From Halopseudomonas sabulinigri (lineage in GTDB: Bacteria > Pseudomonadota > Gammaproteobacteria > Pseudomonadales > Pseudomonadaceae), in the NCBI GenBank assembly GCA_011053055.1, contig DRHT01000065.1, positions 20,278-84,277 of the forward strand: 64,000 nt of DNA, read 5' to 3'. Both the position numbers and the translations under genes were made by a program. Shown piece by piece: positions 16,630 through 26,497 of the stretch. A model generated the notes under the pieces. That model was not told where the DNA came from, did not search any database, and saw only the letters and a program-made list of their open reading frames with translations. The stretch's first letter is position 1, and every line of letters begins with the position of its first letter.

Positions 16630-18399
16630 ATGGATACGCAAACGTTGATTTACCTCTTTGTGGGGGCGACCTTCGCACTCTACATAGGGATCGCGATCTG
16701 GTCTCGCGCGGGCAGTACCAGCGAGTACTATGTCGCGAGCAAAGGTATACACCCCATCGCTAACGGTATGGCCACGGGCGCTGACTGGATGTCTGCCGCC
16801 TCCTTCATCTCTATGGCAGGTATTATTGCCTTCGCCGGTTACGACGGCAGCGTCTATCTGATGGGCTGGACCGGTGGTTACGTGCTGCTGGCGATGTGTC
16901 TAGCACCTTATCTGCGCAAGTTCGGCAAGTTCACCGTGCCAGATTTTGTCGGTGAGCGTTATTACTCACAGACGGCCCGTGTAGTGGCGGTTATCTGCGT
17001 AATCTTTATTTCCTTTACCTACGTGGCAGGCCAGATGCGCGGTGTTGGCATCGTGTTCTCACGCTACCTGGAAGTGGACATCGCGACCGGCGTCATCATC
17101 GGTATGGCGATCGTGTTCTTCTACGCGGTATTGGGCGGCATGAAAGGTATCACTTACACGCAAGTAGCGCAGTATTGCGTAATGATGTTCGCTTACATGG
17201 TTCCGGCCATTTATATCTCTATCATGATTACTGGCAACCCAATCCCGCAGCTCGGCTTTGGTAGCGAAGTGATAGGTACAGGGCAATCAGTCATCGAACG
17301 ACTGGATGGGATAGGTGCCGAACTTGGCTTTGGCGCGTATACGGACGGCTCCAAATCGACGATTGATGTGTTCTTTATCACCATGGCGCTGATGGTGGGT
17401 ACTGCTGGTTTGCCGCACGTAATTGTACGGTTTTTCACCACGCCAACCGTAAGAGATGCTCGTAAATCAGCAGGTTACGCTCTGTTCTTCATTGCGATTC
17501 TTTACACCACTGCACCTGCTGTTGCCGCTTTTGCACGCACCAATTTGCTGAATACCGTAGTTGATGCGCAGTACGAGCAGGTACCTGAGTGGCTGTCGAC
17601 CTGGGAGAACGCAGGCTTGATCGCTTGGCAGGATAAGAACAACGATGGCGTGATTCAATATGGTCCAGGTGCGCCTTTCGTGGGCAACCCAACGTTTACC
17701 GGCGAGCGCGGTGTTAGTGGTGAACGCTTGCTCAGTAACGCACCGACCGATGCCGCCACCGAGCTATATGTAGACCGCGACATCATGGTGTTGGCAAACC
17801 CGGAAATTGCCGGCTTGCCTGGCTGGGTTATCGCTTTGATTGCTGCCGGTGGTCTGGCTGCGGCGCTGTCTACGGCAGCTGGCCTGCTGTTGGTGATCTC
17901 AACGTCGGTATCGCATGACCTGCTCAAGAGCAACATGGCACCCAACATCAGCGAGAAGAACGAATTGCTGGCCGCGCGGGTGGCTGCAGGTGTGGCGGTG
18001 GCGATTGCCGGCTTGTTTGGCATCTACCCACCGGGCTTTGTGGCACAGGTGGTCGCTTTTGCCTTCGGCTTGGCGGCAGCGTCTTTCTTCCCAGTTATCG
18101 TGATGGGTATCTTCTCTAAGAAGATGAACAAGGAAGGAGCTATTGCCGGAATGTTGGTGGGTCTGACCTTCACCTTTAGCTACATCGTGTTCTTCAAGTT
18201 CATCAGCCCTGAGCTGAACACGGCTGAACATTGGTGGTTAGGTGTGTCGCCAGAAGGTATTGGTACCTTGGGCATGGTCTTCAACTTCATTGCTGCTGTG
18301 ACGGTTGCGTCCTTCACCAAAGCACCGCCGGAGCACATCCAGCACATGATTGAAGATATTCGCGTACCCCGTGGTGCAGGCGCTGCCATAGATCACTAA
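16630..18399 (+). CDS. sodium:solute symporter, VC_2705/ActP-like family
   Basis: This 589-residue inner-membrane protein has about 13 helices. The N-terminal half has the SSS signature around DWMSAASFISMAGIIAFAGYDG and GQMRGVGIVFSRYLEV. It also has an extended loop between about residues 300 and 390. It is close to the acetate permease ActP, so a monocarboxylate such as acetate is a likely substrate (inference from family). Co-operonic with the DUF4212 gene. The downstream exonuclease and CBS/DUF294 genes often accompany this family. Confidence 0.88.
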   Translation: MDTQTLIYLFVGATFALYIGIAIWSRAGSTSEYYVASKGIHPIANGMATGADWMSAASFISMAGIIAFAGYDGSVYLMGWTGGYVLLAMCLAPYLRKFGKFTVPDFVGERYYSQTARVVAVICVIFISFTYVAGQMRGVGIVFSRYLEVDIATGVIIGMAIVFFYAVLGGMKGITYTQVAQYCVMMFAYMVPAIYISIMITGNPIPQLGFGSEVIGTGQSVIERLDGIGAELGFGAYTDGSKSTIDVFFITMALMVGTAGLPHVIVRFFTTPTVRDARKSAGYALFFIAILYTTAPAVAAFARTNLLNTVVDAQYEQVPEWLSTWENAGLIAWQDKNNDGVIQYGPGAPFVGNPTFTGERGVSGERLLSNAPTDAATELYVDRDIMVLANPEIAGLPGWVIALIAAGGLAAALSTAAGLLLVISTSVSHDLLKSNMAPNISEKNELLAARVAAGVAVAIAGLFGIYPPGFVAQVVAFAFGLAAASFFPVIVMGIFSKKMNKEGAIAGMLVGLTFTFSYIVFFKFISPELNTAEHWWLGVSPEGIGTLGMVFNFIAAVTVASFTKAPPEHIQHMIEDIRVPRGAGAAIDH

Positions 18400-18423
18400 G
18401 GTCCAACGCAGTCGCTAGAAATG

Positions 18424-18454
18424 AAAACGCCCCGACTGGTTCGGGGCGTTTTTT
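18424..18454 (+). terminator. rho-independent terminator of the symporter operon
   Basis: A 10-bp GC-rich stem (ACGCCCCGA / TCGGGGCGT, with A/T extension) and 5-base loop are followed by a run of six or more T residues. It lies 25 bases past the stop. Confidence 0.85.
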
Positions 18455-18472
18455 ATTGCGGTTACAACTGCT

Positions 18473-19744
18473 TTAAAAGCGGTAGGTCAGCTGTGTGGAT
18501 ACACCGTGGGCGCTGTTGCGGTAGTCAGCGCTGTAATCGGCATAGTTGACCGACCCTTCACTTTCGCGCAGGTACGAGTAAGCCATATCTAGCGTGACGT
18601 CATCATTGATATCCCAGCCAGCGCCCAACGATAGGATCTTACGATCCGATACAGGGATGCGTGCGGTGCGGTCGTCGTCATCGGTGGGTGAAGGGTCCAC
18701 GGTATAACCGGCGCGCAACACCCAGTTAGGGCTGACTTGATACGCGGCGCCAATAGCGGCAGACCAGACGTCTTTCCACTTGATCTCTTCTGTTACGGTA
18801 CCTAGCTGAGCAGCATAGAACGCAGGCACATCGCTGTTTTCAACAACGATCTCCTGCAGCCGACTCCAGCGTGTCCAGGTCGCACCCGCGTACAGGGTCC
18901 ACAGGTCGTTTAACTGATAGGTAAAAGAAGTGTCGACCGATTCCGGGGTGGTGAACTCAAGACTGGCGTCGTAGTTACCGTTAAGGCTCGGAACGCCTGG
19001 GATAGGGATGGTGGGTGCGTTAGTCACACGCGTACTACCCGTGAGTGTGTAGTCGACCTTGGAATGGTAGGTTAAACCCCACGCCAATGAATCAGTGATG
19101 TCCACCAGTACGCCTGCATTGAAACCGTACCCAACATCATCACCTTTGACCCTCACATTTGTATCTGCGCCAACGCCAGGAGCAAGTGCATTCGGCACTG
19201 CACTGGTGAGTTTGCCATCAATCTTGTTGATGGTTGGGCCAAAACCGATGGCGACACGGTCATTCACCTGGTAGCTCAGCGTGGGCTGCAAGGTAACCAC
19301 TTGCACCTTGCTGTAAACACCGTGGTAGCGGCCCTGGAAGTTATCTTCGTAATCATTGATAAGCCCGAAGGGTGCATAAATGCCGATGCCAAAATGCCAA
19401 TCTTCATTCAACGGCGTTACGTAATAGCCGAAAGGTACGGCTGCCACTGGCACCATGTCACCATCGCTGGTGCCGGAAACAGTTGTGTTTACGTTGCTGA
19501 TGTCGCTCTTGGCCTGGATCACTGCAAACCCGCCACTGACTTGCGCACGATCTAGCTTGGACATACCTGCAGGATTGCCAAACAGGGTGCTGGCGTCTTC
19601 AGCGGAAGAGGAACGTCCGGAAAAACCGGTGCCCATGCCGCTGGCGCTTTGTTCGTTAATGGAAAGTCCATTGGCAAGGACGGGGTGGGCGAGGGTGCTG
19701 ATAGCAAGGGCTATAGAGCCCTTGAGCCAAGGGTGCTTGATCAT
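18473..19744 (-). CDS. OmpP1/FadL/TodX family outer-membrane transporter
   Basis: This 423-residue protein has a signal peptide (to about residue 24, ending HPVLA). The mature N-terminus begins NGLSINEQSASGMGTGFSGR and continues ASTLFGNPAGMSKL, the classic FadL family hatch region. The C-terminus ends YRF with a terminal Phe, as required for BAM-dependent insertion. These beta-barrels take up long-chain fatty acids or other hydrophobic compounds. GGAG precedes the ATG. Confidence 0.9.
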   Translation of the reverse strand: MIKHPWLKGSIALAISTLAHPVLANGLSINEQSASGMGTGFSGRSSSAEDASTLFGNPAGMSKLDRAQVSGGFAVIQAKSDISNVNTTVSGTSDGDMVPVAAVPFGYYVTPLNEDWHFGIGIYAPFGLINDYEDNFQGRYHGVYSKVQVVTLQPTLSYQVNDRVAIGFGPTINKIDGKLTSAVPNALAPGVGADTNVRVKGDDVGYGFNAGVLVDITDSLAWGLTYHSKVDYTLTGSTRVTNAPTIPIPGVPSLNGNYDASLEFTTPESVDTSFTYQLNDLWTLYAGATWTRWSRLQEIVVENSDVPAFYAAQLGTVTEEIKWKDVWSAAIGAAYQVSPNWVLRAGYTVDPSPTDDDDRTARIPVSDRKILSLGAGWDINDDVTLDMAYSYLRESEGSVNYADYSADYRNSAHGVSTQLTYRF

Positions 19745-19886
19745 CCGATACTCCGGCGCAATGAGGTAAGGGCGCGCAAATTAACAGCCATTGTCTTTTC
19801 GTGCCAGTCTTGACTAGCGCGAAATGAGAGAATGGAAGGTAAAACCGGATTTTAAAAGGGTGTTTGGCGGTAGATAGCGATTTTAT

Positions 19887-20603
19887 TCAAAAACTGCCAA
19901 CTCGTGCATGGCGCAATCTGCGCCACTGACCCAGACGGCTTTTGACTTCCGCCAGAGTGGTTAACCCTTGGGCTTTCGCTTTAGCCAGCAATATCAACAT
20001 AATTTCTGCAGTGGCCAATGCGTCGGCGGCAGCGTTATGCCGTTGGCTGTTCTGCAACCCAAAGTAAGCTTGCCAATCGTCCAGGCCGCCCTGAGGCAAG
20101 TTAGCTTCTGGGCAAAGCATGGGGGCGAGCTCGGCAACGTCCAGGAATTTGTGGCGTAGTTTGTAGCCCAAATCTAGACGTAGCCCGCGCAGCAACATGC
20201 GCTGATCGAAGGCAGCGTGACAGGCTATAAAAACGCACTCGCCGGAAAACGTCATGAAATCCAGTAGGGCATCAGCTGCATCTACCCCCTGAGCAATTGC
20301 GCTCGGGGCAATACCATGGATGAGTATCGACTCGCTGACCTGGTGGTTCTCTCGGTACAAGGTGCATTCATACTGGCTGCCGAGATCAATGCAGTTGTTT
20401 TCAATGACCACAGCGCCGACCGACAATATGCGGTCACGATGGACATTCAAACCGGTGGTTTCCAGGTCCACAACCACCAAGCGTGTGGCGCTGAGCGCGG
20501 TGCTGTCCAGTGGCTGCGCGCGGGGTAACTGCGTGCACCGCTGGCGCTGCTGGTCAGTCAATAAATCGGCACGTCGTTTCGGCAGCCAACCCAGCGGATT
20601 CAC
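19887..20603 (-). CDS. DnaQ-like DEDDh 3'-5' exonuclease
   Basis: This 238-residue protein has all exonuclease motifs: ExoI VVDLETTGL, ExoII ACHAAFDQRML and ExoIII-h HNAAADALATAEIM, giving the DEDDh catalytic set. It resembles the epsilon subunit of DNA polymerase III and is one of the paralogues associated with the symporter cluster. Starts with GTG overlapping the stop of the CBS/DUF294 gene by four bases (GTGA), so the two are translationally coupled. Confidence 0.88.
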   Translation of the reverse strand: MNPLGWLPKRRADLLTDQQRQRCTQLPRAQPLDSTALSATRLVVVDLETTGLNVHRDRILSVGAVVIENNCIDLGSQYECTLYRENHQVSESILIHGIAPSAIAQGVDAADALLDFMTFSGECVFIACHAAFDQRMLLRGLRLDLGYKLRHKFLDVAELAPMLCPEANLPQGGLDDWQAYFGLQNSQRHNAAADALATAEIMLILLAKAKAQGLTTLAEVKSRLGQWRRLRHARVGSF

Positions 20604-22534
20604 AGGTTATATCTCAACGCCAAGCTAGCTTGTAGACGCTTTGCCTGACGGAAAGATTCACGCAAAATGCGGCGGTCTAGATGATTCAAGCTGTCGGGGT
20701 CGATGCGGTTGCTCAGGGGCTGGCCTTCGCGATCTTGAACCTGGTGCTGTTGCATGCGCACCAGTTGAATGAACTGGTAGGCTTCGACGTAGGCGTCGGC
20801 ATCCAGGGGCTCTATAACGCCAGCTGCGCGCAGCGCCTGCAAACGCGCCAGAGTATTGCTGTTGGTAACGCCGTTGGCTAAGGCCAGCAGCCGCGCGCCG
20901 TCTACAAAGGGCCCCAAGCCTTGAATTTTCAGGTCTAAGGTGTCTTTTTCAGTACCACTGCGGGCCAAAATAAATTCGCGCAAGCGGCCAATAGGTGGCC
21001 GATGAAGTAGCGCGTTCTGTGCCATTTGATGCTGAAACAAGCTGTTGCCGTTGATGCGTTTTAGCACCGATTGAAACATGCGTTCTGCCGCGTCAGCGTC
21101 GCCCCAGACCACCCGAAAATCAAAGTAGATAGAGGAGGCCAAAAGGTTTTTTGGTGTAGTGCTCTCGATCATCCGGCCAAAACGCTCAGCCCATTCGCTA
21201 GCCGAGAGGCAAAGCTGCGGGTTGCCGGCCATGATATTGCCTTTGCACAGAGTGAAGCCGCATGCCGCCAGTGCTTGGTTGATGCGCTTAGCCAGGGGCA
21301 ACAGTAGCTGACGAGTTTGCTCGGTTTGCTCGGCTGAGCTGGCGACAAACAGAATGCCGTTATCCTGGTCGGTATGCAGTGTCTGCTCCTGCCGACCTTC
21401 GCTGCCAAAGCACAGCCAGCTGAAGGCCACGCCCGGATCACCTTGCTCTTGAATACACAGCTCTATGGCGCGGCATACGCTGTGGTCATTGAGCAAGGTA
21501 ATGATGCGAGTGACCTGCGTGGAAGAGGCGCCATGCGCCAACATGCTGTCAACCAAGCGGCGAATCTCGCTACGTAGCGCAACCAGCGTTTCTAGCGTAG
21601 GCGCCTCACGTAGAGTGCGGGCCATATGCACCAGATCTACCCGCTGCAGAGAGAACAGATCCCGCTCGGACACCACGCCAGTAAGGCGCCCCTGATCGAC
21701 TAGGCAGATATGCGCTATGTGTTGGCGGGTCATGGCGATGGCCGCATCAAAAGCACTGGCTGAGGAGGGCAGGTGACTGGGGTTGGCGATCATCACCTGG
21801 CTAATTGGTTGTTCAAGGTCGGTAGCGGCATCGGCAATCAAACCGCGCAGGTCACGTAGGGTAAATATGCCGAGTGGCGCTTGTCGTCCATCGGTAATAA
21901 CGATACTGCCCACGCTGGCCTCGTGCATCAGCTTGACCGCTGCGCGAATAGGTGTGTCTAATGTGCAGGTGATTGGGGCGCGATCGGTTAATTCAGCCAG
22001 GCGCGCATCCAGCGAATAATGCGAGCCCAGACTCTCGCTGGCTTGCTGCTGCGCCTGTTGGTTGACCTGGTCCAGCAGGCTGCTGACGCCGCGCAGGGCA
22101 AAATCGCGGAATGGTAACGAGCGTCGGAACAGGCTGACAAAATCATTGCGGTTTATGGTCAGACAAAAGGTATCTTCACCGGCCAAGTGTACCGTCCGAG
22201 TGGCGCGTTCACCGATCAGCGCGGCCAGCGGAAAGCATTCACCAGTGCTGATTTCAAACGTAGTGTCGGGCTCCTGCTGGCCAGTAATCAACCGCTCGCC
22301 GCGAATCAGCCCTTGCTTGACCACAAAGAACTGCTGCACGGGCCCATCCTGCGGATGCAGTATCTGCTCACCTGCGGCATAAAAGCGCAATTGTGCATGC
22401 TCTACTAGCCATGCCAAGTGTGCGTGTTCCATGAGATTGAACGGCGGATAAGCCAACAGAAAACTGATGGTACCGTGAACATTCTGCATGACAGCGGTTT
22501 TACCCGCCTGCGCGAACCGGTCTTCTCGGGTCAT
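20600..22534 (-). CDS. cyclic-nucleotide-binding/CBS domain DUF294 nucleotidyltransferase-like protein
   Basis: This 644-residue protein has the domains in order: cNMP-binding (about 30-150), a CBS pair (about 180-300), a DUF294 nucleotidyltransferase-like domain around ATP-type CFGSEGRQEQTLHTDQDNGILF (typical GSxxR...DxD, so catalysis is plausible), and the DUF294 C-terminal helical domain. Members resemble GlnD-type nucleotidyltransferases; the target protein is unknown. It probably links a nucleotide signal to the symporter/exonuclease module (inference). A TTG at 22543 is in frame, but ATG 22534 is better placed relative to AAGG. Confidence 0.85.
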   Translation of the reverse strand: MTREDRFAQAGKTAVMQNVHGTISFLLAYPPFNLMEHAHLAWLVEHAQLRFYAAGEQILHPQDGPVQQFFVVKQGLIRGERLITGQQEPDTTFEISTGECFPLAALIGERATRTVHLAGEDTFCLTINRNDFVSLFRRSLPFRDFALRGVSSLLDQVNQQAQQQASESLGSHYSLDARLAELTDRAPITCTLDTPIRAAVKLMHEASVGSIVITDGRQAPLGIFTLRDLRGLIADAATDLEQPISQVMIANPSHLPSSASAFDAAIAMTRQHIAHICLVDQGRLTGVVSERDLFSLQRVDLVHMARTLREAPTLETLVALRSEIRRLVDSMLAHGASSTQVTRIITLLNDHSVCRAIELCIQEQGDPGVAFSWLCFGSEGRQEQTLHTDQDNGILFVASSAEQTEQTRQLLLPLAKRINQALAACGFTLCKGNIMAGNPQLCLSASEWAERFGRMIESTTPKNLLASSIYFDFRVVWGDADAAERMFQSVLKRINGNSLFQHQMAQNALLHRPPIGRLREFILARSGTEKDTLDLKIQGLGPFVDGARLLALANGVTNSNTLARLQALRAAGVIEPLDADAYVEAYQFIQLVRMQQHQVQDREGQPLSNRIDPDSLNHLDRRILRESFRQAKRLQASLALRYNL

Positions 22535-22833
22535 ATCGGCCAACCTTGATGTTGCTCTTCAGTGTGCCGTTTCGGCATTGCTCCGCCCATGCTACCTAAG
22601 TCTTGTAGAGCAGGTCTGTAGGTAAAATGCTGAAGTACTAGTCATTTCATCTGCTCGGCCGTTTTGCTATTGTGGCGGCTGCAGATGCGTCCGGACAGTT
22701 TTTTTAGCCATTTGTTCAAAGCTTTGATCCTGACGTTTACTGATTATAGAAAAGGCAACGAGCTAGGATGCCGCCACCGTGTAACAACGCGATGGAATAA
22801 TAACGTACGGTTTTCTGCGCAAGGGGTTGGATC

Positions 22834-23478
22834 TTGATCAAGGTACTGGTAGTTGATGACCATGACTTGGTTCGCATGGGTATTAGTCGGATGCTGGGTG
22901 ATGTGCCCGGTTTTACCGTGGTTGGCGAAGCCGACAGTGGCGAAGCCGCAGTAACTCAAGCACGTTCGTTGCGCCCGGATGTGGTGTTGATGGATGTGCG
23001 TATGCCTGGCATTGGTGGGCTCGAAGCTACCCGTAAGCTAGTGCAGCACGACAAACACATCAAAGTGATTGCCGTCACTGTCTGCAACGAAGAACCTTTC
23101 CCCTCCCGCTTGATGCAGGCCGGCGCCGCTGGCTATGTCACCAAGGGCGCGGCATTGGAAGAGATGGTCGCTGCCATCAAACAAGTGCATTCCGGCCAGC
23201 GCTACATCAGCCCAAACATTGCCCAGCTGTTGGTGCTTAAGCACCTTAATCCGGGCGGTGAATCGCCTTTTGATTGCTTATCCGAGCGTGAGATACAGAT
23301 CGCTTTGATGATTGTGGGCTGCGAGAAGGTCAACAGTATCTCTGACAAACTCTGCCTGAGCCCAAAGACAGTGAATACCTATCGCTATCGCATATTTGAA
23401 AAGCTTGGCGTTACCAGTGATGTCGAGCTGACGCTATTGGCTGTGCGCAATGGCATGGTAGATACCTCGCAACAGTGA
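22834..23478 (+). CDS. gacA: response regulator GacA (UvrY family)
   Basis: This 214-residue protein has a receiver domain with the acidic pair DD at residues 8-9, the phospho-acceptor Asp54 in VLMDVRMPG, and the conserved Lys near residue 104 (YVTKGA). A LuxR-type HTH follows ([43 protein letters not shown]). With GacS it controls small RNAs that titrate RsmA/CsrA. The start is a TTG ([10 protein letters not shown]) preceded by AAGGGG. It overlaps uvrC slightly, as in other gammaproteobacteria. Confidence 0.95.
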   Translation: MIKVLVVDDHDLVRMGISRMLGDVPGFTVVGEADSGEAAVTQARSLRPDVVLMDVRMPGIGGLEATRKLVQHDKHIKVIAVTVCNEEPFPSRLMQAGAAGYVTKGAALEEMVAAIKQVHSGQRYISPNIAQLLVLKHLNPGGESPFDCLSEREIQIALMIVGCEKVNSISDKLCLSPKTVNTYRYRIFEKLGVTSDVELTLLAVRNGMVDTSQQ

Positions 23479-23480
23479 GC

Positions 23481-25310
23481 ATGGCTGACGTTATTTTTGA
23501 TCCCAAAGCGTTTCTTGCAACTGCCAGCAACAAACCCGGCGTGTATCGTATGTTCGATGCTCAGGGTGAGCTCTTGTATGTGGGCAAAGCGAAAAACCTG
23601 AAAAAACGCTTGGCCAGCTATTTTCGCGCTACCGGACTTAGCCCCAAGACGGCCGCTTTAGTAGCGCGCATTGGTCAGATAGATACCACTATCACTGCCA
23701 ATGAGACCGAAGCTCTGCTCCTAGAGCAGAGCCTCATTAAGGGTAACCGTCCACCGTATAACATCCTGCTACGGGACGATAAATCCTACCCCTACGTGTT
23801 TCTGTCCAGTAACGACGAGTTTCCACGGCTGGGCCTTCACCGTGGCGCAAAACGTGCCAAAGGCCGCTACTTTGGGCCGTACCCCAGCGCCGGTGCGATT
23901 CGCGAAAGCCTAAACCTGCTGCAAAAAACCTTTATGGTGCGCCAGTGCGAAGACAGCTATTACAACAATCGCACGCGACCTTGCCTGCAGTATCAAATCA
24001 AACGCTGTAAAGCGCCTTGCGTTGGCTTGGTAGATCAAGCTGAGTACGCCGAAGACGTGCGCCACTCAGTTATGTTCCTCGAAGGACGTAGCAATTCGTT
24101 AGCCACCGAGTTGAACGAGGCGATGGAGCAAGCGTCGATGAGCCTGAATTTTGAGCGCGCAGCCGAATTGCGCGATCAAATATCACAACTGCGCCGCGTG
24201 CAGGATCAGCAAAGCATGGATACCGAGCAGGGTGACGTCGACGTTATCGCTGCAGAAGTCACCCCTGGCGGTGCCTGCGTGCACGTCGTTATGGTGCGCC
24301 AGGGCAGGGTGCTGGGAACCAAGAACCACTTCCCACGGGTACCTATCGAGCAAACATCAGGAGAAGTATTGGCCGCGTTTTTGCCTCAATACTATCTGGG
24401 TACAGCCGAACGCGAAGTACCGTCGGAAATCATCGTCAATGCCGAGCATGAGGATTTTCCGGTAATCATCCAGGCACTGAGCCAAGCGCGCGGCTGCAGC
24501 CTGAACATCAGCCATAACGTGCGTGGCAACCGTAAACGCTGGCTGTCGCTGGCCGAGAGCAACGCCACACAATCACTGGCGAGCTTATTGGCCAATCGCC
24601 AACATACGCAGGCACGCTTCGAGGCGCTGCAACAGGCGCTCAACCTGGATGAAGTGCCGACTCGGCTAGAGTGCTATGACATCAGCCATTCCAGTGGCGA
24701 AGCAACGGTCGCGTCCTGCGTGGTTTTTGGCCCTGAAGGCCCTCTGAAGAGCGACTACCGACGTTTTAACATCGAAGGCGTAACAGCAGGCGATGACTAC
24801 GCGGCCATGCGTCAGGCGCTTGTCCGGCGCTTTAGCCGCATTCAGGATGGCGAGGGCAAGATGCCCGACATTCTGCTTGTCGACGGCGGTAAAGGGCAAA
24901 TGAGCATGGCGATGGAAGTGATGCAGGAGCTGGCCATCCATGATCTGACGCTACTGGGCGTATCCAAAGGTGCGACCCGCAAAGCCGGCATGGAAACCCT
25001 TTACCTGAATGACCCGCACAATGAACTGGTATTGCCCGGACACTCACCGGCGCTGCACCTGATCCAGCATATTCGCGATGAGGCACACCGATTCGCTATT
25101 ACCGGGCATCGGCAGCGGCGCGGCAAGGCACGTACCACATCTTCTCTCGAGGGTATTGCCGGAGTCGGCCCAAAGCGCCGCCGCGAGCTGCTCAAGCACT
25201 TTGGTGGGCTGCAAGAACTGAAGCGTGCGAGCGCTGCGGAGATGGCTAAAGTGCCGGGCGTCAGTAAAAAACTTGCGGAACAGATTTATGCTGCCCTGCA
25301 TAGCGATTAG
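23481..25310 (+). CDS. uvrC: excinuclease ABC subunit C
   Basis: This 609-residue UvrC has an N-terminal GIY-YIG nuclease domain ([20 protein letters not shown]), a UVR motif region near residues 200-235 that binds UvrB, an RNase H-like nuclease domain ([20 protein letters not shown] with its catalytic Asp) and a C-terminal double helix-hairpin-helix ([20 protein letters not shown]). It makes the 3' and 5' incisions in nucleotide excision repair. I chose ATG 23481; GTG 23475 overlaps the gacA stop and is an alternative. Confidence 0.95.
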   Translation: MADVIFDPKAFLATASNKPGVYRMFDAQGELLYVGKAKNLKKRLASYFRATGLSPKTAALVARIGQIDTTITANETEALLLEQSLIKGNRPPYNILLRDDKSYPYVFLSSNDEFPRLGLHRGAKRAKGRYFGPYPSAGAIRESLNLLQKTFMVRQCEDSYYNNRTRPCLQYQIKRCKAPCVGLVDQAEYAEDVRHSVMFLEGRSNSLATELNEAMEQASMSLNFERAAELRDQISQLRRVQDQQSMDTEQGDVDVIAAEVTPGGACVHVVMVRQGRVLGTKNHFPRVPIEQTSGEVLAAFLPQYYLGTAEREVPSEIIVNAEHEDFPVIIQALSQARGCSLNISHNVRGNRKRWLSLAESNATQSLASLLANRQHTQARFEALQQALNLDEVPTRLECYDISHSSGEATVASCVVFGPEGPLKSDYRRFNIEGVTAGDDYAAMRQALVRRFSRIQDGEGKMPDILLVDGGKGQMSMAMEVMQELAIHDLTLLGVSKGATRKAGMETLYLNDPHNELVLPGHSPALHLIQHIRDEAHRFAITGHRQRRGKARTTSSLEGIAGVGPKRRRELLKHFGGLQELKRASAAEMAKVPGVSKKLAEQIYAALHSD

Positions 25311-25340
25311 AATGCCCGCTTAGACGAGGTTGCATAAAAT

Positions 25341-25910
25341 ATGAACATCCCGAATATTTTGACCCTGACGCGAGTCGGGCTCATTCCTATCTTCATCCTG
25401 CTGTTTTACATGCCCTATCACTGGAGTTATGTTGCCGCCGCACTGATCTTTACACTGGCCGCCGTGACTGATTGGCTGGACGGCTATCTAGCGCGCAAAC
25501 TGCAGCAGAGCACGCCGTTCGGCGCGTTTCTGGATCCAGTTGCCGACAAGCTGATGGTCGTCATAGCGCTGGTGTTGTTAGTACAGCATCACGCTAATTT
25601 CTGGGTCACGGCACCTGCGGCCATTATCATTGGCCGTGAACTGGTAATTTCAGCACTACGTGAATGGATGGCGGAAATGGGAGCGCGTGCTCACGTAGCG
25701 GTCTCCCAGCTCGGCAAGTACAAAACCGCCTTGCAGATGGTCGCACTGGTGGTGTTGCTCGCCAATCCACCGTTGATTACCCATTGGGTGGTGCTTGGTT
25801 ACATCCTGCTGGCCATGTCTGCCGTTCTGACGCTTTGGTCGATGATAGTTTACCTAAAGGCCGCCTGGCCTCATTTGCGCCCCGACGCTGATCAAAATAG
25901 CAACAAATAA
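25341..25910 (+). CDS. pgsA: CDP-diacylglycerol--glycerol-3-phosphate 3-phosphatidyltransferase
   Basis: This 189-residue inner-membrane protein has about four to six helices. The CDP-alcohol phosphotransferase motif is complete: [20 protein letters not shown] then LDPVADK, giving the required aspartates and glycines. It makes phosphatidylglycerophosphate, the first step to phosphatidylglycerol and cardiolipin. It follows uvrC at 30 bases and precedes the tRNA cluster, an order common to enterobacteria and pseudomonads. Confidence 0.95.
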   Translation: MNIPNILTLTRVGLIPIFILLFYMPYHWSYVAAALIFTLAAVTDWLDGYLARKLQQSTPFGAFLDPVADKLMVVIALVLLVQHHANFWVTAPAAIIIGRELVISALREWMAEMGARAHVAVSQLGKYKTALQMVALVVLLANPPLITHWVVLGYILLAMSAVLTLWSMIVYLKAAWPHLRPDADQNSNK

Positions 25911-25929
25911 CTTTTTTTGAATCAATGAC

Positions 25930-25957
25930 TTGACAGGATCGCGCAGAAAGATAGAAT
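25930..25957 (+). promoter_or_regulatory. near-consensus sigma-70 promoter for the tRNA array
   Basis: A perfect -35 TTGACA (25930-25935), a 16-base spacer and a -10 TAGAAT (25952-25957) place the start near 25964, about nine bases before the first tRNA-like unit. It is the best promoter seen between pgsA and the tRNAs. Confidence 0.7.
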
Positions 25958-25972
25958 TAGCGCCGTTCCAAA

Positions 25973-26074
25973 GCGGGAATAGCTCAGTGGCATGAGCACG
26001 ACCTTCCGAGGTCGGGGTGAGGCGCATAGCCTCGCGAGTTCTCGAGACCTTAGGGTCGAATGTTGTAGGTATAT
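25973..26074 (+). pseudogene. tRNA-Gly-like unit 1
   Basis: It begins GCGGGAATAGCTC exactly like the intact tRNA-Gly. The D-stem is GCTC/GAGC. The anticodon region (25999-26014) forms a 6-bp stem with a TCCG tetraloop instead of a 7-base loop with GCC. The acceptor 3' strand TTCCCGC and CCA are absent. It cannot be a normal tRNA. Confidence 0.8.
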
Positions 26075-26176
26075 GCGAGAATAGCCCAGTTGGTTGGGCA
26101 CGACCTTCCGAGGTCGGGGTGGGGCGCACAGCCTCGCGGGTTCTCGAGACCTTAGGGTCGATTGTTGTAGGTATAT
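26075..26176 (+). pseudogene. tRNA-Gly-like unit 2
   Basis: The D-stem is GCCC/GGGC, a paired change relative to unit 1. The 5' strand GCGAGAA can pair for six bases with TTCTCG at unit positions 67-72, which could replace the lost acceptor stem. The inserted hairpin is GGGGC GCACA GCCTC. The anticodon hairpin matches unit 1. Confidence 0.8.
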
Positions 26177-26278
26177 GCGAGAATAGCCCAGTTGGTTGGG
26201 TACGGCCTTCCGAGGTCGGGGTGGGGCGCATAGCCTCGCGAGTTCTCGAGACTTTAGGGTCGATTGTTGTAAATGTGT
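26177..26278 (+). pseudogene. tRNA-Gly-like unit 3
   Basis: The D-stem is GCCC/GGGT and the anticodon stem CGGCC/GGTCG; both changes give G-U pairs and keep the stems. The 3' linker TAAATGTGT differs from the TAGGTATAT of units 1 and 2. It abuts the intact tRNA-Gly. Confidence 0.8.
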
Positions 26279-26354
<76 letters not shown>

Positions 26355-26403
26355 GTTTTTATATTACGCTGACGTCATCCACAGCGTGATAGCCCCCTTA
26401 TGA

Positions 26404-26477
26404 GGCCGGGTGGCAGAGTGGTCATGCAGCGGATTGCAAATCCGTGAACGCCGGTTCGATTCCGACCTCGGCCTCCA
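26404..26477 (+). tRNA. tRNA-Cys (GCA)
   Basis: This 74-nt gene has acceptor GGCCGGG/CTCGGCC (one wobble), anticodon loop TTGCAAA with GCA, T-arm GCCGG TTCGATT CCGAC, the U73 discriminator expected for Cys and encoded CCA. Confidence 0.95.
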
Positions 26478-26497
26478 TCTTTACATATGTATATTTA

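Larger units (their letters stand above)
25973..26278 (+). repeat. tandem array of three 102-bp degenerate tRNA-Gly-like units
   Basis: Units start at 25973, 26075 and 26177, exactly 102 bases apart; the intact tRNA-Gly begins after the same interval at 26279. Each unit has the tRNA-Gly 5' end, D-arm and anticodon-stem sequence, then an inserted 15-base hairpin (GAGGC GCATA GCCTC type) and a different 3' part. Units 1-2 and 2-3 differ at about ten positions each by hand alignment. The array lies between the promoter and the intact tRNAs and so should be co-transcribed with them. Confidence 0.9.

Noticed and set aside
26001..26014. Units as functional tRNA-Arg(CCG) with a TTCCGA loop
   Set aside because: The loop has only six bases or closes to a tetraloop, and there is no proper T-arm, acceptor 3' strand or CCA.
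25973..26278. Array as a CRISPR or a DNA repeat of mobile origin
   Set aside because: There are no unique spacers; the units are tRNA-like from end to end and match the downstream tRNA-Gly.
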